This document shows, piece by piece, positions 50,766 through 59,278 of a DNA stretch of 64,000 nt (the first letter of the stretch is position 1; every line of letters begins with the position of its first letter). The position numbers and the translations under genes were made by a program. A model generated the notes under the pieces. The model did not search any database. It was not told the DNA's origin and saw nothing but the letters and a program-made list of their open reading frames with translations. Location of the stretch: contig NZ_FOKT01000004.1 in NCBI RefSeq assembly GCF_900112305.1, positions 1-64,000 of the forward strand. The letters run 5' to 3'. This DNA comes from Microbulbifer thermotolerans. GTDB lineage: Bacteria > Pseudomonadota > Gammaproteobacteria > Pseudomonadales > Cellvibrionaceae.

Positions 50766-52457
50766 GTGAGCAGGTTTACGCGACGCCATTTTATCAAGGC
50801 CGCCCTGGCCGCCTCCGGCGGTGTTTGGGTATCCACGCCGCTGCAGGCCATGACCCGGCCGGAATTGCCGTCTGAGGTCGCCTTTCGGCACGGTGTCGCC
50901 AGTGGCGACCCGCTGCAGGATGCGGTGATTCTCTGGACCAGGGCCACGCCGGTGAAAAGCGGCGAGTCGGGCCCGGTAAAAGTGATCTGGGAGCTGGCCC
51001 GCGACAGCGCATTTAAGGAAGTGCTGCGGCGCGGCAATGCCGAGACAGATTTGGCCCGAGACTACACAGTAAAGATTGATGTGCGCGGGCTGGAGCCGGG
51101 CAGCCGCTATTACTACCGCTTTATCGGCGCCACAGAACAGAGTCCGGTGGGCCGCACCCGGACGCTGCCCGAGGGCGGCGTGGAGCAGATAAAGCTGGCG
51201 GTTTTTTCCTGTTCCAATTATCCCGCCGGCTATTTCAATGTGTACCAGCTGGCCGCCCAGAGCGGCGACTGGGACGCGGTGCTGCATCTGGGGGACTATA
51301 TCTACGAATACGGCGCCAACGGTTACGCCACCGAACATTCTGCGGAAATCGGACGCGCACTGCCGGAGGATAATGCCGGCGAACTGCTGACCCTGACCGA
51401 TTACCGCAAACGCTACGCCCTCTACCGTACCGACACCGGCCTGCAATCACTGCACGCGTCCGCGCCCTTTATTGCAGTCTGGGACGATCACGAAATCAGC
51501 AATGACACCTGGAAGGGCGGTGCGCAAAACCACAACGAGGGGGAAGGGGACTTCTTCGCCCGGCGCGCGGCCGCCGTACAGGCCTACTACGAGTGGCTGC
51601 CGATCCGCCCGCCCGCGGGAGAGCGGCACCCGCAGATTTACCGCAGTTTTCATTTCGGCGGCTTGGTCGATCTGCATATGCTGGACACCCGCGTGATCGG
51701 CCGCGACCGCCAAATCGAATTTGCCGATTACATGGACGAAAAGGGCCGCTTCGACAGCGAATCGTTTGCCGCGGCACTGGCGGACCCGGGGCGCAGCCTG
51801 CTGGGTAAGACGCAGTTTCAGTGGCTGGCGGACACACTGGAAAAATCCACCGGCCGCTGGCAGCTGCTCGGCCAGCAGGTGCTGATGGGCAAGATGCACC
51901 TGCCGGCGGAAATTATGGTGAATTTTGCGTCGGGTAAAAAGAGCACCGCGATCACGCCTGAACTGATCGCTTTGAAGGCCGCGAGTATGAAAGGGAAACC
52001 TTTGAGTGAATCCCAGCGCGCGCGGCTGCAACAGCAACTGCCCTACAACCTGGATGCCTGGGACGGTTATCCGACGGAGCGGGAGGCACTGTACCGGCGC
52101 GTACGTGCGCTGGGTAAAAATCTGGTGGTGGCGGCGGGGGATACCCACAACGCCTGGTTCAGTCATTTAAAAGATGCCGAGGGCACTCTGGTGGGATTGG
52201 AATTCGCCACCGCCAGTGTTTCATCGCCGGGGATGGAAACCTATCTCGGGCTGGATGAGCAGGGCGCGGTGGAGCTGGCCCGGGGTATGCCGCTATTGAT
52301 CGATGACCTCCAGTATTGCAATTTGCACCAGCGCGGCTATTTGGCGCTGACTTTCCGCGAAGACGAGGTGCAGGCGGAGTGGAAGTTTATCGACAATATC
52401 CGCAGCACCGAATTTGCCGAGGTGGAGGGGCACCGGGTGGTGCACAGACTGGCGTGA
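50766..52457 (+). CDS. phoD: PhoD-family alkaline phosphatase/phosphodiesterase
   Basis: 563 residues from a GTG behind GGGAGTAGGAAAG. A Tat signal (SRFTRRHFIKAALAASGGVW) opens the protein. The PhoD metal and active-site elements follow: VAFRHGVASGDP, LAVFSCSNYPAGYFNVYQLA, HLGDYIYEYG, PFIAVWDDHEISND, FQWLADTLEKS with WQLLGQQVLMG, and VVAAGDTHNAWF. These give the Cys/Asp/Asn/His ligands of the Fe-Ca centre. It cleaves phosphate mono- or diesters outside the inner membrane. It converges on a TonB receptor; both have Pho-box-like repeats. Confidence 0.93.
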   Translation: MSRFTRRHFIKAALAASGGVWVSTPLQAMTRPELPSEVAFRHGVASGDPLQDAVILWTRATPVKSGESGPVKVIWELARDSAFKEVLRRGNAETDLARDYTVKIDVRGLEPGSRYYYRFIGATEQSPVGRTRTLPEGGVEQIKLAVFSCSNYPAGYFNVYQLAAQSGDWDAVLHLGDYIYEYGANGYATEHSAEIGRALPEDNAGELLTLTDYRKRYALYRTDTGLQSLHASAPFIAVWDDHEISNDTWKGGAQNHNEGEGDFFARRAAAVQAYYEWLPIRPPAGERHPQIYRSFHFGGLVDLHMLDTRVIGRDRQIEFADYMDEKGRFDSESFAAALADPGRSLLGKTQFQWLADTLEKSTGRWQLLGQQVLMGKMHLPAEIMVNFASGKKSTAITPELIALKAASMKGKPLSESQRARLQQQLPYNLDAWDGYPTEREALYRRVRALGKNLVVAAGDTHNAWFSHLKDAEGTLVGLEFATASVSSPGMETYLGLDEQGAVELARGMPLLIDDLQYCNLHQRGYLALTFREDEVQAEWKFIDNIRSTEFAEVEGHRVVHRLA

Positions 52458-52470
52458 TTCGGAATTAAAA

Positions 52471-52505
52471 AAAGCCAGTGCCTCTGGGCGCTGGCTTTTT
52501 TTTTG
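52471..52505. terminator. Bidirectional terminator between phoD and the TonB receptor
   Basis: AGCCAGTGCC pairs with GGCGCTGGCT (one G-T) around TCTG, with an A-run on the left and a long T-run on the right. It serves the two convergent genes. Confidence 0.93.
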
Positions 52506-52519
52506 AAGAATATGCCGGG

Positions 52520-54781
52520 TCAGAAAGCGCCGATCCGCTTGCTGAATTCCAGGCTCAGGGTGCGCGGCGCGCCCTGGATATAGGTGGGGAAGCCGAAGGC
52601 GTCGCCGGTGTTGCCCGCGTCCATAATGTACTCCTCGTCGAGGAGGTTGCTCGCCGCCAGCGTCAAACTCCAGTTGTAGTCGTTGGCTGCGATACCCGCG
52701 CGCAGGTTGAGTAGGTCAACGGCATCTTCCTCGAAGCGGTTTTCAATATCGAAATACACAGAGGAGCGGTAGCTCCAGCTGCCGCTGCTGGTAAAGATCA
52801 GGTCGGCGTTGATGGGCCTTTCGTAGAGATAACTCAGGGCGCCGGTGACCTCCGGTTGCAGGCGGAACTGATTGCCGGCGTAGATGCCGTTGTCGGCGTC
52901 GTCGTCGATGCCCGCATCGATATAGGCGGCGTTGGCCAGCAGCATCAGATTTTCGGAGACACTCCAGCGCAGGTCCATCTCTATACCGGTGTTGGTGGCG
53001 GAACCGGCGTTTTCAGTGCGGATCTGGCCGCTGTCCTGGTCGACAACATTGACCTGAAAGTTTTCGTAATCCTGGTAAAAAATCGCCAGAGCGTAATCCA
53101 GCGCGACTTCTTCCAGGCGGCCCTTGAGACCGAACTCGTAGTTGGTGATCTCCTCGGCGGGAATGATGCTTTTCACCCCCGAAGACATATCCACTACCTC
53201 GGAGCGCTGACCGAGCGACACAGTGCCGTAGAGGTTGACGCTGTCGTTCAAGGAATAGAGCAGGTTAAAGCGCGGCAGCACGGCGGAGTCATCGGCGTCG
53301 CCGTCAATGGTTTCCCCTTGCGTGTTCAGCAACAGACCGAAGAAGAGATCGCTGTCGATACCCTGCGCAGACAGCAGCGAGGACAACGGCAGCGCACTGC
53401 GGTAGCTGGATTCCCGCTCCTCTTCCACCCAGCGCGCACCGACGGTGGCTTCCAGGTCCGGCGTCACCTGGTAGGAAATGTCGGCGAAGAGGTTCAAGCT
53501 GCGGTTGTCAGCCCCGTTGGCGTAATAGCTTTCGTAGGGCAGTGCGGAGGCGAGGCCGCCGGTGAGCAGTGTGGTGGATGCGGTATTGCAGCTTTCGATA
53601 CCCGCTGCTGCGAGTGCGCCGGCACAGCTGAGAAAAAGCCCCTCTTCGGTGGCGAAGCCGACGAATTGTTCGGCCTCCTCCTGAAAATAACTGGCGCCAA
53701 CAAAGCCGTTGAGCCGCTCGCCGCTGAAATTCAGGCGCAATTCGTGGCTGATCTGATCACCGGTGGCTTCTTCGGAGAAATTCAACACCTCGAAAGCGGT
53801 GCCGTCCGCGTCGAAGGCTTCGAGGGAATCGTAGTCCCGCCAGGCGCCGATATAGGTCAGTGCCAGATGGTCGTCGATATCCCAGGACACAGTGGCGTTG
53901 AAATCTTTGACAGTGCGGTCCACACCCACATCGTCCATACCGAGTATGTCGTTGTCCGGCACGCTCAGAGCGGCGTCGTCGGTAAACAACAGGTTCTGGC
54001 TGACGAAGGCGGTACCCGGATCTTCGGCTTTGTCGTAGTTGTAAATCAGATCGATGGTGAGTGCGTCGTTAGGCGTTATGCGCAGGCTGGGGCGGTAGGC
54101 GAGGCGGTCGTAGCCGTTCAGGTCGGCCTCGCCACTGGTGTTTTCCACATAGCCGTCGCGCTCGCGGGAGACAAAGGCGAAACGGCCCTGCACTGTGTCG
54201 TTGCCGCCGGTAGTCATACCCTCGACTTTGCGCATGCCGTAGTCGCCGGCGCCAACCGTCAGCTCGGAGGCGAAGTCCCGCTGCGGCTTGGCGGTGATAA
54301 AGCTCATAGCGCCGATGGAGGCGGCGGTGCCGAACAGGGTCGCCTGCGGCCCTTTGACCACCTCGATGCGCTCCATGTCGTAGACCTCAAAATAGGAGGC
54401 CCGGGAGCGGGACACATCGGTGCCGTTCAGGTAGACGGATACCCGCGCGGCGCCGGGGGCACTGCCGTCATCGGAGGTGATGCCGCGGATCACATAGCCG
54501 TTGTTGTTGACACTCTGCTGCTGGACCACCAGGCCGGGGATCATGTCCGACAAGGTATCGAAGCGGTCGATGCCCAGATCCTTCAGCGTCTGTCCGTCCA
54601 GGCTGCTGATGGTCAGCGGTACATCCACAATCGACTGCGCGCGCTTTTGCGCGGTGACGATTACTTCTTCCAGTTCCTGCGACTCGGTCTGCTGTACCTG
54701 GGCCTGAACCGCGGGCACTGCCGCTGCGATCAGGCAAGACAGGAGGGAGACGGGAAAAGTCCGTTTAGCGGATTGATTCAT
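52520..54781 (-). CDS. TonB-dependent receptor, possibly phosphate-regulated
   Basis: 753 residues; GGAG 5 bases before the ATG. Signal peptide to AVQA, TonB-box-like ELEEVIVTAQKR, plug (LSDMIPGLVVQQQSVNNNGY; MERIEVVKGPQATLFGTAAS) and a barrel ending SLEFSKRIGAF with a C-terminal Phe. No STN domain. Its pairing with phoD and a TGTCA repeat upstream suggest uptake of a phosphate- or organophosphate-containing ligand; this is inference. It differs from the receptor pair at 25-33 kb. Confidence 0.92.
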   Translation of the reverse strand: MNQSAKRTFPVSLLSCLIAAAVPAVQAQVQQTESQELEEVIVTAQKRAQSIVDVPLTISSLDGQTLKDLGIDRFDTLSDMIPGLVVQQQSVNNNGYVIRGITSDDGSAPGAARVSVYLNGTDVSRSRASYFEVYDMERIEVVKGPQATLFGTAASIGAMSFITAKPQRDFASELTVGAGDYGMRKVEGMTTGGNDTVQGRFAFVSRERDGYVENTSGEADLNGYDRLAYRPSLRITPNDALTIDLIYNYDKAEDPGTAFVSQNLLFTDDAALSVPDNDILGMDDVGVDRTVKDFNATVSWDIDDHLALTYIGAWRDYDSLEAFDADGTAFEVLNFSEEATGDQISHELRLNFSGERLNGFVGASYFQEEAEQFVGFATEEGLFLSCAGALAAAGIESCNTASTTLLTGGLASALPYESYYANGADNRSLNLFADISYQVTPDLEATVGARWVEEERESSYRSALPLSSLLSAQGIDSDLFFGLLLNTQGETIDGDADDSAVLPRFNLLYSLNDSVNLYGTVSLGQRSEVVDMSSGVKSIIPAEEITNYEFGLKGRLEEVALDYALAIFYQDYENFQVNVVDQDSGQIRTENAGSATNTGIEMDLRWSVSENLMLLANAAYIDAGIDDDADNGIYAGNQFRLQPEVTGALSYLYERPINADLIFTSSGSWSYRSSVYFDIENRFEEDAVDLLNLRAGIAANDYNWSLTLAASNLLDEEYIMDAGNTGDAFGFPTYIQGAPRTLSLEFSKRIGAF

Positions 54782-54849
54782 GGTGACTCCGGCATCTGTT
54801 GGGGTAGTTTCGCGGAGCCGGATACTAGTGAGGGATTAATACGCGGGTG

Positions 54850-54865
54850 TGACCGAACTGTGACA
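54850..54865 (-). promoter_or_regulatory. Pho-box-like repeat upstream of the TonB receptor
   Basis: On the minus strand TGTCA (54865-54861) and GGTCA (54854-54850) are spaced exactly 11 bases, as in PhoB half-sites. It is 69-84 bases upstream of the receptor ATG. Confidence 0.4.
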
Positions 54866-54911
54866 TTTGTCCAGTCTGTTGGTGACTACTTACGTAGAAC
54901 AGCTGAGAGAA

Positions 54912-55556
54912 TCAGTCGATCCGGTAAGGTGGATAGCCGTGGATATTGCCCGCCGGGGCATAGTTACAGGTGACTATGGTTCTGAATTTCCCACTCGGGC
55001 AGTGATAGACCCCGCAGCCCACCGCGCGCGGTAGCCGGTTTCCGTTCGCGTCAAAGGCGTCTTGTGTGTTCCAGATCAGCTGGCTGTAGTGGCCGGTTTT
55101 GAGATCGCGGAAGGGGCCGTAGCGGTACTGCCGCGCCTCCGCCGCCCAGCTCGCCACGGCCTGTACCAGCGCCTCTTCTTCTGGCAACAGCGCCGAATGG
55201 TAAAAAATATTTTCCCCCACAGAGGGGTAGGCGGGACTGCCGCCGTTGGCGAGAAACTGCGCATGCCGCTTTGGGTTGTGGCGCAGCCGCGCGTTGCACT
55301 GTGCTGCCGACCAATTGCGGGCGGTGCGCGCCAGGGCCTCGTCATATTGCAGAGGGGCGACGGGTGGCCTCGGCCTGGGACTGTTGGGGAGCCGGCCCGC
55401 GTTCAGATCTGCCCGCACCTGATTGTGCAGTTCCAGCGCCTTGCATTTGTCCGCGCTGGCACAATCTCGACCCGCCGCCTCGCCGTGTATGGCAATGGCG
55501 AGGCAGGCCGCGACAAATAATGCAATTACAGACTGGGTCACAGGCAGCGTTTTCAT
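54912..55556 (-). CDS. CAP (SCP/PR1) domain secreted protein
   Basis: 214 residues. A signal peptide (VIALFVAACLAIAIHGEAAG) is followed by a CAP domain: LELHNQVRADLNAG, ALARTARNWSAAQCNARLRH, YPSVGENIFYHS, GHYSQLIWNTQ (CAP2-type HYSQLIW) and YHCPSGKFRTIVTCNYAPAG. The eight or so cysteines could form disulphides in the periplasm. Role unknown; bacterial CAP proteins are linked to wall or lipid binding. It follows the receptor on the same strand (minus), upstream of it, but not obviously in its operon. Confidence 0.9.
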   Translation of the reverse strand: MKTLPVTQSVIALFVAACLAIAIHGEAAGRDCASADKCKALELHNQVRADLNAGRLPNSPRPRPPVAPLQYDEALARTARNWSAAQCNARLRHNPKRHAQFLANGGSPAYPSVGENIFYHSALLPEEEALVQAVASWAAEARQYRYGPFRDLKTGHYSQLIWNTQDAFDANGNRLPRAVGCGVYHCPSGKFRTIVTCNYAPAGNIHGYPPYRID

Positions 55557-55581
55557 CAGCCGGGGCCTTCTTGGCGGACAG

Positions 55582-55770
55582 TCACTCTACTTTAACAGCG
55601 TAGCTCTGTTGCGCGTAGAACTCGCTGATCGGCGCCAGTTTCGAGGCGGTGGCGAGAATTCGGCGTTGCCAGCGGGGGGCCGCGGCCACCAGTAGGCTGC
55701 CGCCAGTCAGGCGGATACCGGCTTTCGTCCGGTGGGCAACTGATTCATCGGTGGGCCGAGAAAGTGGTGG
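55582..55770 (-). pseudogene. Possible 3' remnant of a gene
   Basis: A 62-codon open frame with no start and ending in a stop reads as natural protein (LTGGSLLVAAAPRWQRRILA, then SKLAPISEFYAQQSYAVKVE). It lies just outside the integrative element's left end. No family is recognised, and a chance frame in GC-rich DNA cannot be excluded. Confidence 0.25.
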
Positions 55771-55960
55771 CTACGAGTGGAGTGCCGCCCATGGCCTAGG
55801 CGGGATAATACAAAAGCGACCTTCTTCAAAGTGCGGATACGATGGAGGGTATGGGGGTTATCGTGGTGCGGATACCAGGAGGAATGGCCCCCCAGACAGT
55901 TCGAATACCTGTTATAACTTATTGAAAATAAAGGAAATTTGTTTCCGAATCTTCGCGATA

Positions 55961-55980
55961 TACCCCCAAATGTACCCCCA
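55961..55980 (+). repeat. Distal arm-type repeat of the integrative element
   Basis: TACCCCCAAATGTACCCCCA, identical over 20 bases to 60584-60603 near the integrase. It lies about 70 bases inside the left core site. Confidence 0.8.
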
Positions 55981-55990
55981 AATGATTTGA

Positions 55991-56977
55991 CTAGCGGCAA
56001 TTGTGCAGCGGTTCCCGCGTGGCATAGCGGGGTCAGCGGTCACAGCTGTGTCCGGTTTTGTAAGGTCTCTAGGTGCACCCGTGCGCATACTGGCCAGAAA
56101 GCCGCTTCCAGGCGGTGCCCGTGGGTGTCGGCTGTTGTGGTAACTCGCTTTTTTAGGGCTAAACAATCTGGCGGGGCGGCTGTGTACATGAATGCCCTTG
56201 AGTAGCTCTGTAAGCCATTCTGAGCACGTTTTCATGGTTGGCTATGGGGTGGGTAGCCTTTGGGCTATTCGGCCTTGTATGGCCTTCTAGGGGGCTTTTC
56301 TGGCTGTGCTTCACCAGTGACAACCAACAACCATTGGCAACACCGCTCACAAGTAGCGGTTGAGTGCGCAGCTGCGGACCCGTGGGGCAAACTCTCGGGA
56401 AGGACCCGCGCGGGCCGCAATTGGCGGTTCGAGTAGTCAATGGGCGCGCAATTCGCCGCGCGCTCAATGCACCCCTAAGTAATCGGCTAACCACTGGTCA
56501 TTGGTTTGTTCTTGAGGGGGTACAGGGGTAACCGTATAACCGTGTGCCCTTGTTACCTTATAACCGTGGTTATTTTGTCCCGTACTTAAAAACGGCTCTA
56601 GGCCGCATGGTTGCTTGGTTTGCGGCAATTCCTTGTCTGGAACTCTTGTCTGGAAATTGTTTGGCAGTTGTCCGGGAGTTGTCCGGCAGTTGTCCGGTAG
56701 TTTCACCCCCAGCAGGCGGGGCGGTCCGGTGGGCTGGTTGCTACTGCCCGAATCGCGCACCGCGCGCCAATGTGGCCGGTTAATTGGTTTGCAATTCATG
56801 CGAATTTGCACCGCGCAGTAAATGTTTACTGAAAAATGCCCTATGGGCACTTGGTATATATGTATATAGGTGTCCGTGTGGCGGCCTAGGGAAAATGCGA
56901 AAAACGCAAATATAGGGCCGTGTGGCGGCCTAGGCGAAAGAAAAAATTCGCTCTATTGGGCCGTGTGGCGGCCTAGC
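55991..56977. other. Non-coding or weakly coding part of the element with repeats
   Basis: Nearly 1 kb without a convincing gene. A 128-codon minus-strand frame (56464-56850) exists but runs through the 11-bp tandem repeat and has no recognisable domain, so I leave it out. Two repeat families lie here. It could hold the replication origin or regulatory region of the element. Confidence 0.45.
56665..56697 (+). repeat. Tandem 11-bp repeat (iteron-like)
   Basis: Three perfect units of AGTTGTCCGG plus one variable base (start 56666, 56677, 56688), with degraded units on both sides (GTCTGGAA and AGTTTCACC). The 11-base period keeps units on the same helix face. Confidence 0.75.
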
Positions 56978-56995
56978 TTAGGCCGTGTGGCGGCC
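56874..56995 (+). repeat. Four GGCCGTGTGGCGGCC-type repeats
   Basis: The block CCGTGTGGCGGCC occurs at 56874, 56918, 56961 and 56983, i.e. spacings of 44, 43 and 22 bases. Most copies are GGCCG-N5-CGGCC, an inverted repeat, usually followed by TAG. The last copy forms the 3' end of the 144-residue gene. Confidence 0.75.
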
Positions 56996-57412
56996 ATCAG
57001 AAAATCGAAATTGCCCCTTTGGCTCCCTCCAGGTGTTTGGGGCGGTGACAGTGGCTGATACCTCCAGCTTGCCCCCGCATTCGTCAATGGGCCGCCAGCT
57101 GAGCGCGTACAGGCTGGGGACATTGGGCCTTCGCCCCTGTCGGGTCAAAATCAGGAACCCAGTTTCCAGCAGTTCCCGGAGTGCCTTTTGCAATTGGTCG
57201 TTGCTGGTCCAGCCGTGGGCGCGCATTTTTGAGAATGAGGCACACAAATCGCCGTTGTTGTGCCCGTTGTACTGGGCCACTAGGGGGAACAATAGCGCCT
57301 TCGCCCTTGGTGTGAGCGCGGCAAAGTGGGGGTGGTTTACCATGCGATGCGGAAAGGCGGCGAACTGGCCGCCGCCTCGGTTCCGTTTGCCCTGCTTGTA
57401 TCCCTTTGCCAT
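56978..57412 (-). CDS. Winged-helix-like protein of the element, possible replication or control protein
   Basis: 144 residues, basic (MAKGYKQGKRNRGGGQFAAF). The middle (LTPRAKALLFPLVAQYNGHN, then FSKMRAHGWTSNDQLQKALR, ELLETGFLILTRQGRRPNVP) reads like a winged helix-turn-helix of the type found in integrative-element and phage replication or regulatory proteins. Its 3' end overlaps the GGCCG repeats, so autoregulation is possible. Last gene of a four-gene cluster downstream of alpA; 7 bases after the preceding stop. Confidence 0.6.
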   Translation of the reverse strand: MAKGYKQGKRNRGGGQFAAFPHRMVNHPHFAALTPRAKALLFPLVAQYNGHNNGDLCASFSKMRAHGWTSNDQLQKALRELLETGFLILTRQGRRPNVPSLYALSWRPIDECGGKLEVSATVTAPNTWREPKGQFRFSDGRHTA

Positions 57413-57419
57413 CTTTCCG

Positions 57420-57608
57420 TCACTCCCCCAGTTTGCGCACTGAGCGAATCAGGGGCGGTTTTGCTATAGGGTCGCCCATGTTTTCGGGGGCGATGATGGC
57501 GGGGTGATGCAACTGGTGTTCAGCCAGCTTGAGCGCTTCCCGTTCGCTGTGCGCCTCCACCACTAAGGGAACAGTGGTTGCTTGCTCTATTTCGACTATG
57601 TACCTCAT
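57420..57608 (-). CDS. Small element protein
   Basis: 62 residues (MRYIVEIEQATTVPLVVEAH then SEREALKLAEHQLHH...), starting at an ATG that overlaps the upstream stop as ATGA. No family is recognised. Translation coupling and position in the operon make it likely to be real. The longer frame of this reading (to 57830) runs inside the neighbouring gene. Confidence 0.6.
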   Translation of the reverse strand: MRYIVEIEQATTVPLVVEAHSEREALKLAEHQLHHPAIIAPENMGDPIAKPPLIRSVRKLGE

Positions 57609-57928
57609 AGGACACCCCCAAGGCGTTGCTTTTCGGTTGCCGGTAGCCGGTAAACGCCATGCCAGCCCTTCACGCCGTCCCTGTCGATGTGGCTTACCCG
57701 TTCGCACAGAATGGTGATTCCCCTTTGGCGTAGTTGCCTTATGAGTTCGGGGCTGTTGCTGGCTCCGGCTATCCTGTCCAGCTCCTCGCGGCTGCGGGGG
57801 CGCTTCAATAGGGCGGATAGTACCCGCCATTGGCGGGGGCTAAGGTGAAGCTGTTCGAGGGTGTTATAATTGGCTGCGCCTACCATTTCGGGGCCGCTCT
57901 TTGCTGGGGCGGTTCTGATTCCCTCCAT
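57605..57928 (-). CDS. Small HTH-like element protein
   Basis: 107 residues from the ATG at 57928, with GGGGAGGTG just before it inside the end of the AlpA gene. The middle (HLSPRQWRVLSALLKRPRSR, then EELDRIAGASNSPELIRQLR) is a winged-helix pattern, followed by ILCERVSHIDRDGVKGWHGV, typical of a small DNA-binding regulator of integrative elements. It overlaps the next gene by four bases. Confidence 0.65.
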   Translation of the reverse strand: MEGIRTAPAKSGPEMVGAANYNTLEQLHLSPRQWRVLSALLKRPRSREELDRIAGASNSPELIRQLRQRGITILCERVSHIDRDGVKGWHGVYRLPATEKQRLGGVL

Positions 57929-57930
57929 GC

Positions 57931-58161
57931 TTACACCTCCCCGCTTTGTGCTTCCGCCATTAATTTTTGCTTCAGTTCCAGCAGGTAGGAACCCTCCCAA
58001 ACGGTAATTTTGGGGCCTAGCTTGGTGCCGCGTTTTGCCTTACCGGTTTTGGTCCAGTGCCACCAGGTGGATAGGCCGATGGAGTAAAAGCGGGCACATT
58101 CTTTGGCCCGGTACATGGCGGAGGGGTTGATGGTCTGGGGGTGGGTTGCGTTGTCTTGCAT
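57931..58161 (-). CDS. AlpA-like regulator/excisionase
   Basis: 76 residues, AGGAG upstream. Sequence MYRAKECARFYSIGLSTWWH with GTKLGPKITVWEGSYLLELK matches the short AlpA/phage MerR-like HTH proteins that activate or assist excision of integrases in P4-like elements. It is the first gene of the four-gene cluster. Confidence 0.75.
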   Translation of the reverse strand: MQDNATHPQTINPSAMYRAKECARFYSIGLSTWWHWTKTGKAKRGTKLGPKITVWEGSYLLELKQKLMAEAQSGEV

Positions 58162-58333
58162 GGTTCAGCACTCCTATAGGTTGTTTGAGGCTGATGCGTA
58201 AGATATTTGTGGTGGTGAGGTGGTTGTCCAGCGGTAGTGATTGAGGGCTGCGGTGCTAGCGCTAGGGTAGCACCGGCGGTCTATCAGGCTTTCAGGGGTG
58301 AAACTGGGCTTAAAAATTTTTGCGGTGCTACCG

Positions 58334-59179
58334 CTATTTTTCCTGAAAGCGACCAGAATTTTTATTGCTCTTAGTATTGGTGACCGGAGCTAAGCGTTTT
58401 GTTATGGCCGTTGCCGACAGTTCTGACCAATTATCTTTGAACCATGCTTTTACCGCTGTCGTGTGGTCTAAGTGCTCTGGTTTTTTGCCATTCAGATAGA
58501 GGGATTCCCATACTTCAATGGCGGCGTGTAGCTCCGGGGCATAGCAGGGGTGGTCTGGATTTTTTGCTGGATGGTCGCGTTGCTCGGTGGCTTTAGCCGT
58601 TGTGGCTCCTATAGCGGCTTCTAGGTGAGATGTTTCCTCATCAGCTTGAAGAAGTGCTTCCACGTCTGAGACTAGAACTACAATTTCGCTAAGTTTGGGA
58701 TACCGCACTGAAGAAGAGTAACCCTTCGGAGCAAGTGCGTCTCCATCCTCGCTTCCCGCGCGGCGGAGCAAGCGCCACCAGGAGCCTTCATTGTCCACGA
58801 CATAGGCTTCATATGCTGGAGTAAAAAATGGCTTATTAAATAGTTTGTTATGGATATTCGTGATTATGTCTTGGTTCAACCCTGGGAGGTCGTTAGCCAC
58901 TAACCTATAGGGGCCGGAAAGCTCATCGATGCTATGTCTTGGGGATGGGAGGAAATCCAGAAATGCATCCTTTCTGTGGTAGCCATGGTTATAGAAGAGA
59001 GTGAGCGGAGCCGTTTGTGCTGCGGGGTGATTGTGAAGATACCAATACATCGGCAGGGTACCTTCGGAAAGGAGTGCAAGCATATCCGTTTCTCCGAATG
59101 GTTCTCCCAGCTGGTTGGATAAGCGCTCTGCGGCTTCTTCCAGAAACATCCACGCGCGGAATTTGAATTTCTTGTTCAT
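58334..59179 (-). CDS. Element protein of unknown function
   Basis: 281 residues, GGGGGAGA upstream of the ATG. N-terminal part is hydrophilic and Trp/Tyr rich (FKFRAWMFLEEAAERLSNQL; MYWYLHNHPAAQ), the centre has a Ser/Thr-rich linker (about 180-200), and the C-terminus is a helical block with a possible HTH (AVKAWFKDNWSELSATAITK). Similar proteins accompany integrases of small islands; function is not known. It is separated by 100 bases from the integrase and by about 170 from alpA. Confidence 0.6.
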   Translation of the reverse strand: MNKKFKFRAWMFLEEAAERLSNQLGEPFGETDMLALLSEGTLPMYWYLHNHPAAQTAPLTLFYNHGYHRKDAFLDFLPSPRHSIDELSGPYRLVANDLPGLNQDIITNIHNKLFNKPFFTPAYEAYVVDNEGSWWRLLRRAGSEDGDALAPKGYSSSVRYPKLSEIVVLVSDVEALLQADEETSHLEAAIGATTAKATEQRDHPAKNPDHPCYAPELHAAIEVWESLYLNGKKPEHLDHTTAVKAWFKDNWSELSATAITKRLAPVTNTKSNKNSGRFQEK

Positions 59180-59278
59180 GCTCTCCCCCTTTCAGAGAAT
59201 CCCCTTGTATAGATTCAGCGCCAGGCCGCCAAGGGTCGCGGCTTTTCGGGAGCTACCCTAGGCGCTGAAACCCGGTTG

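Noticed and set aside
52856-54973. A 705-codon open frame on the plus strand opposite the TonB receptor
   Set aside because: It is antisense to a complete receptor with signal peptide, plug and barrel; long antisense frames arise from the GC-biased codon pattern. No domain or ribosome site.
56464-56850. 128-codon minus-strand frame in the integrative element
   Set aside because: It is partly encoded by the 11-bp tandem repeat (LPDNCRTTPGQLPNNF), has no domain and no clear ribosome site.
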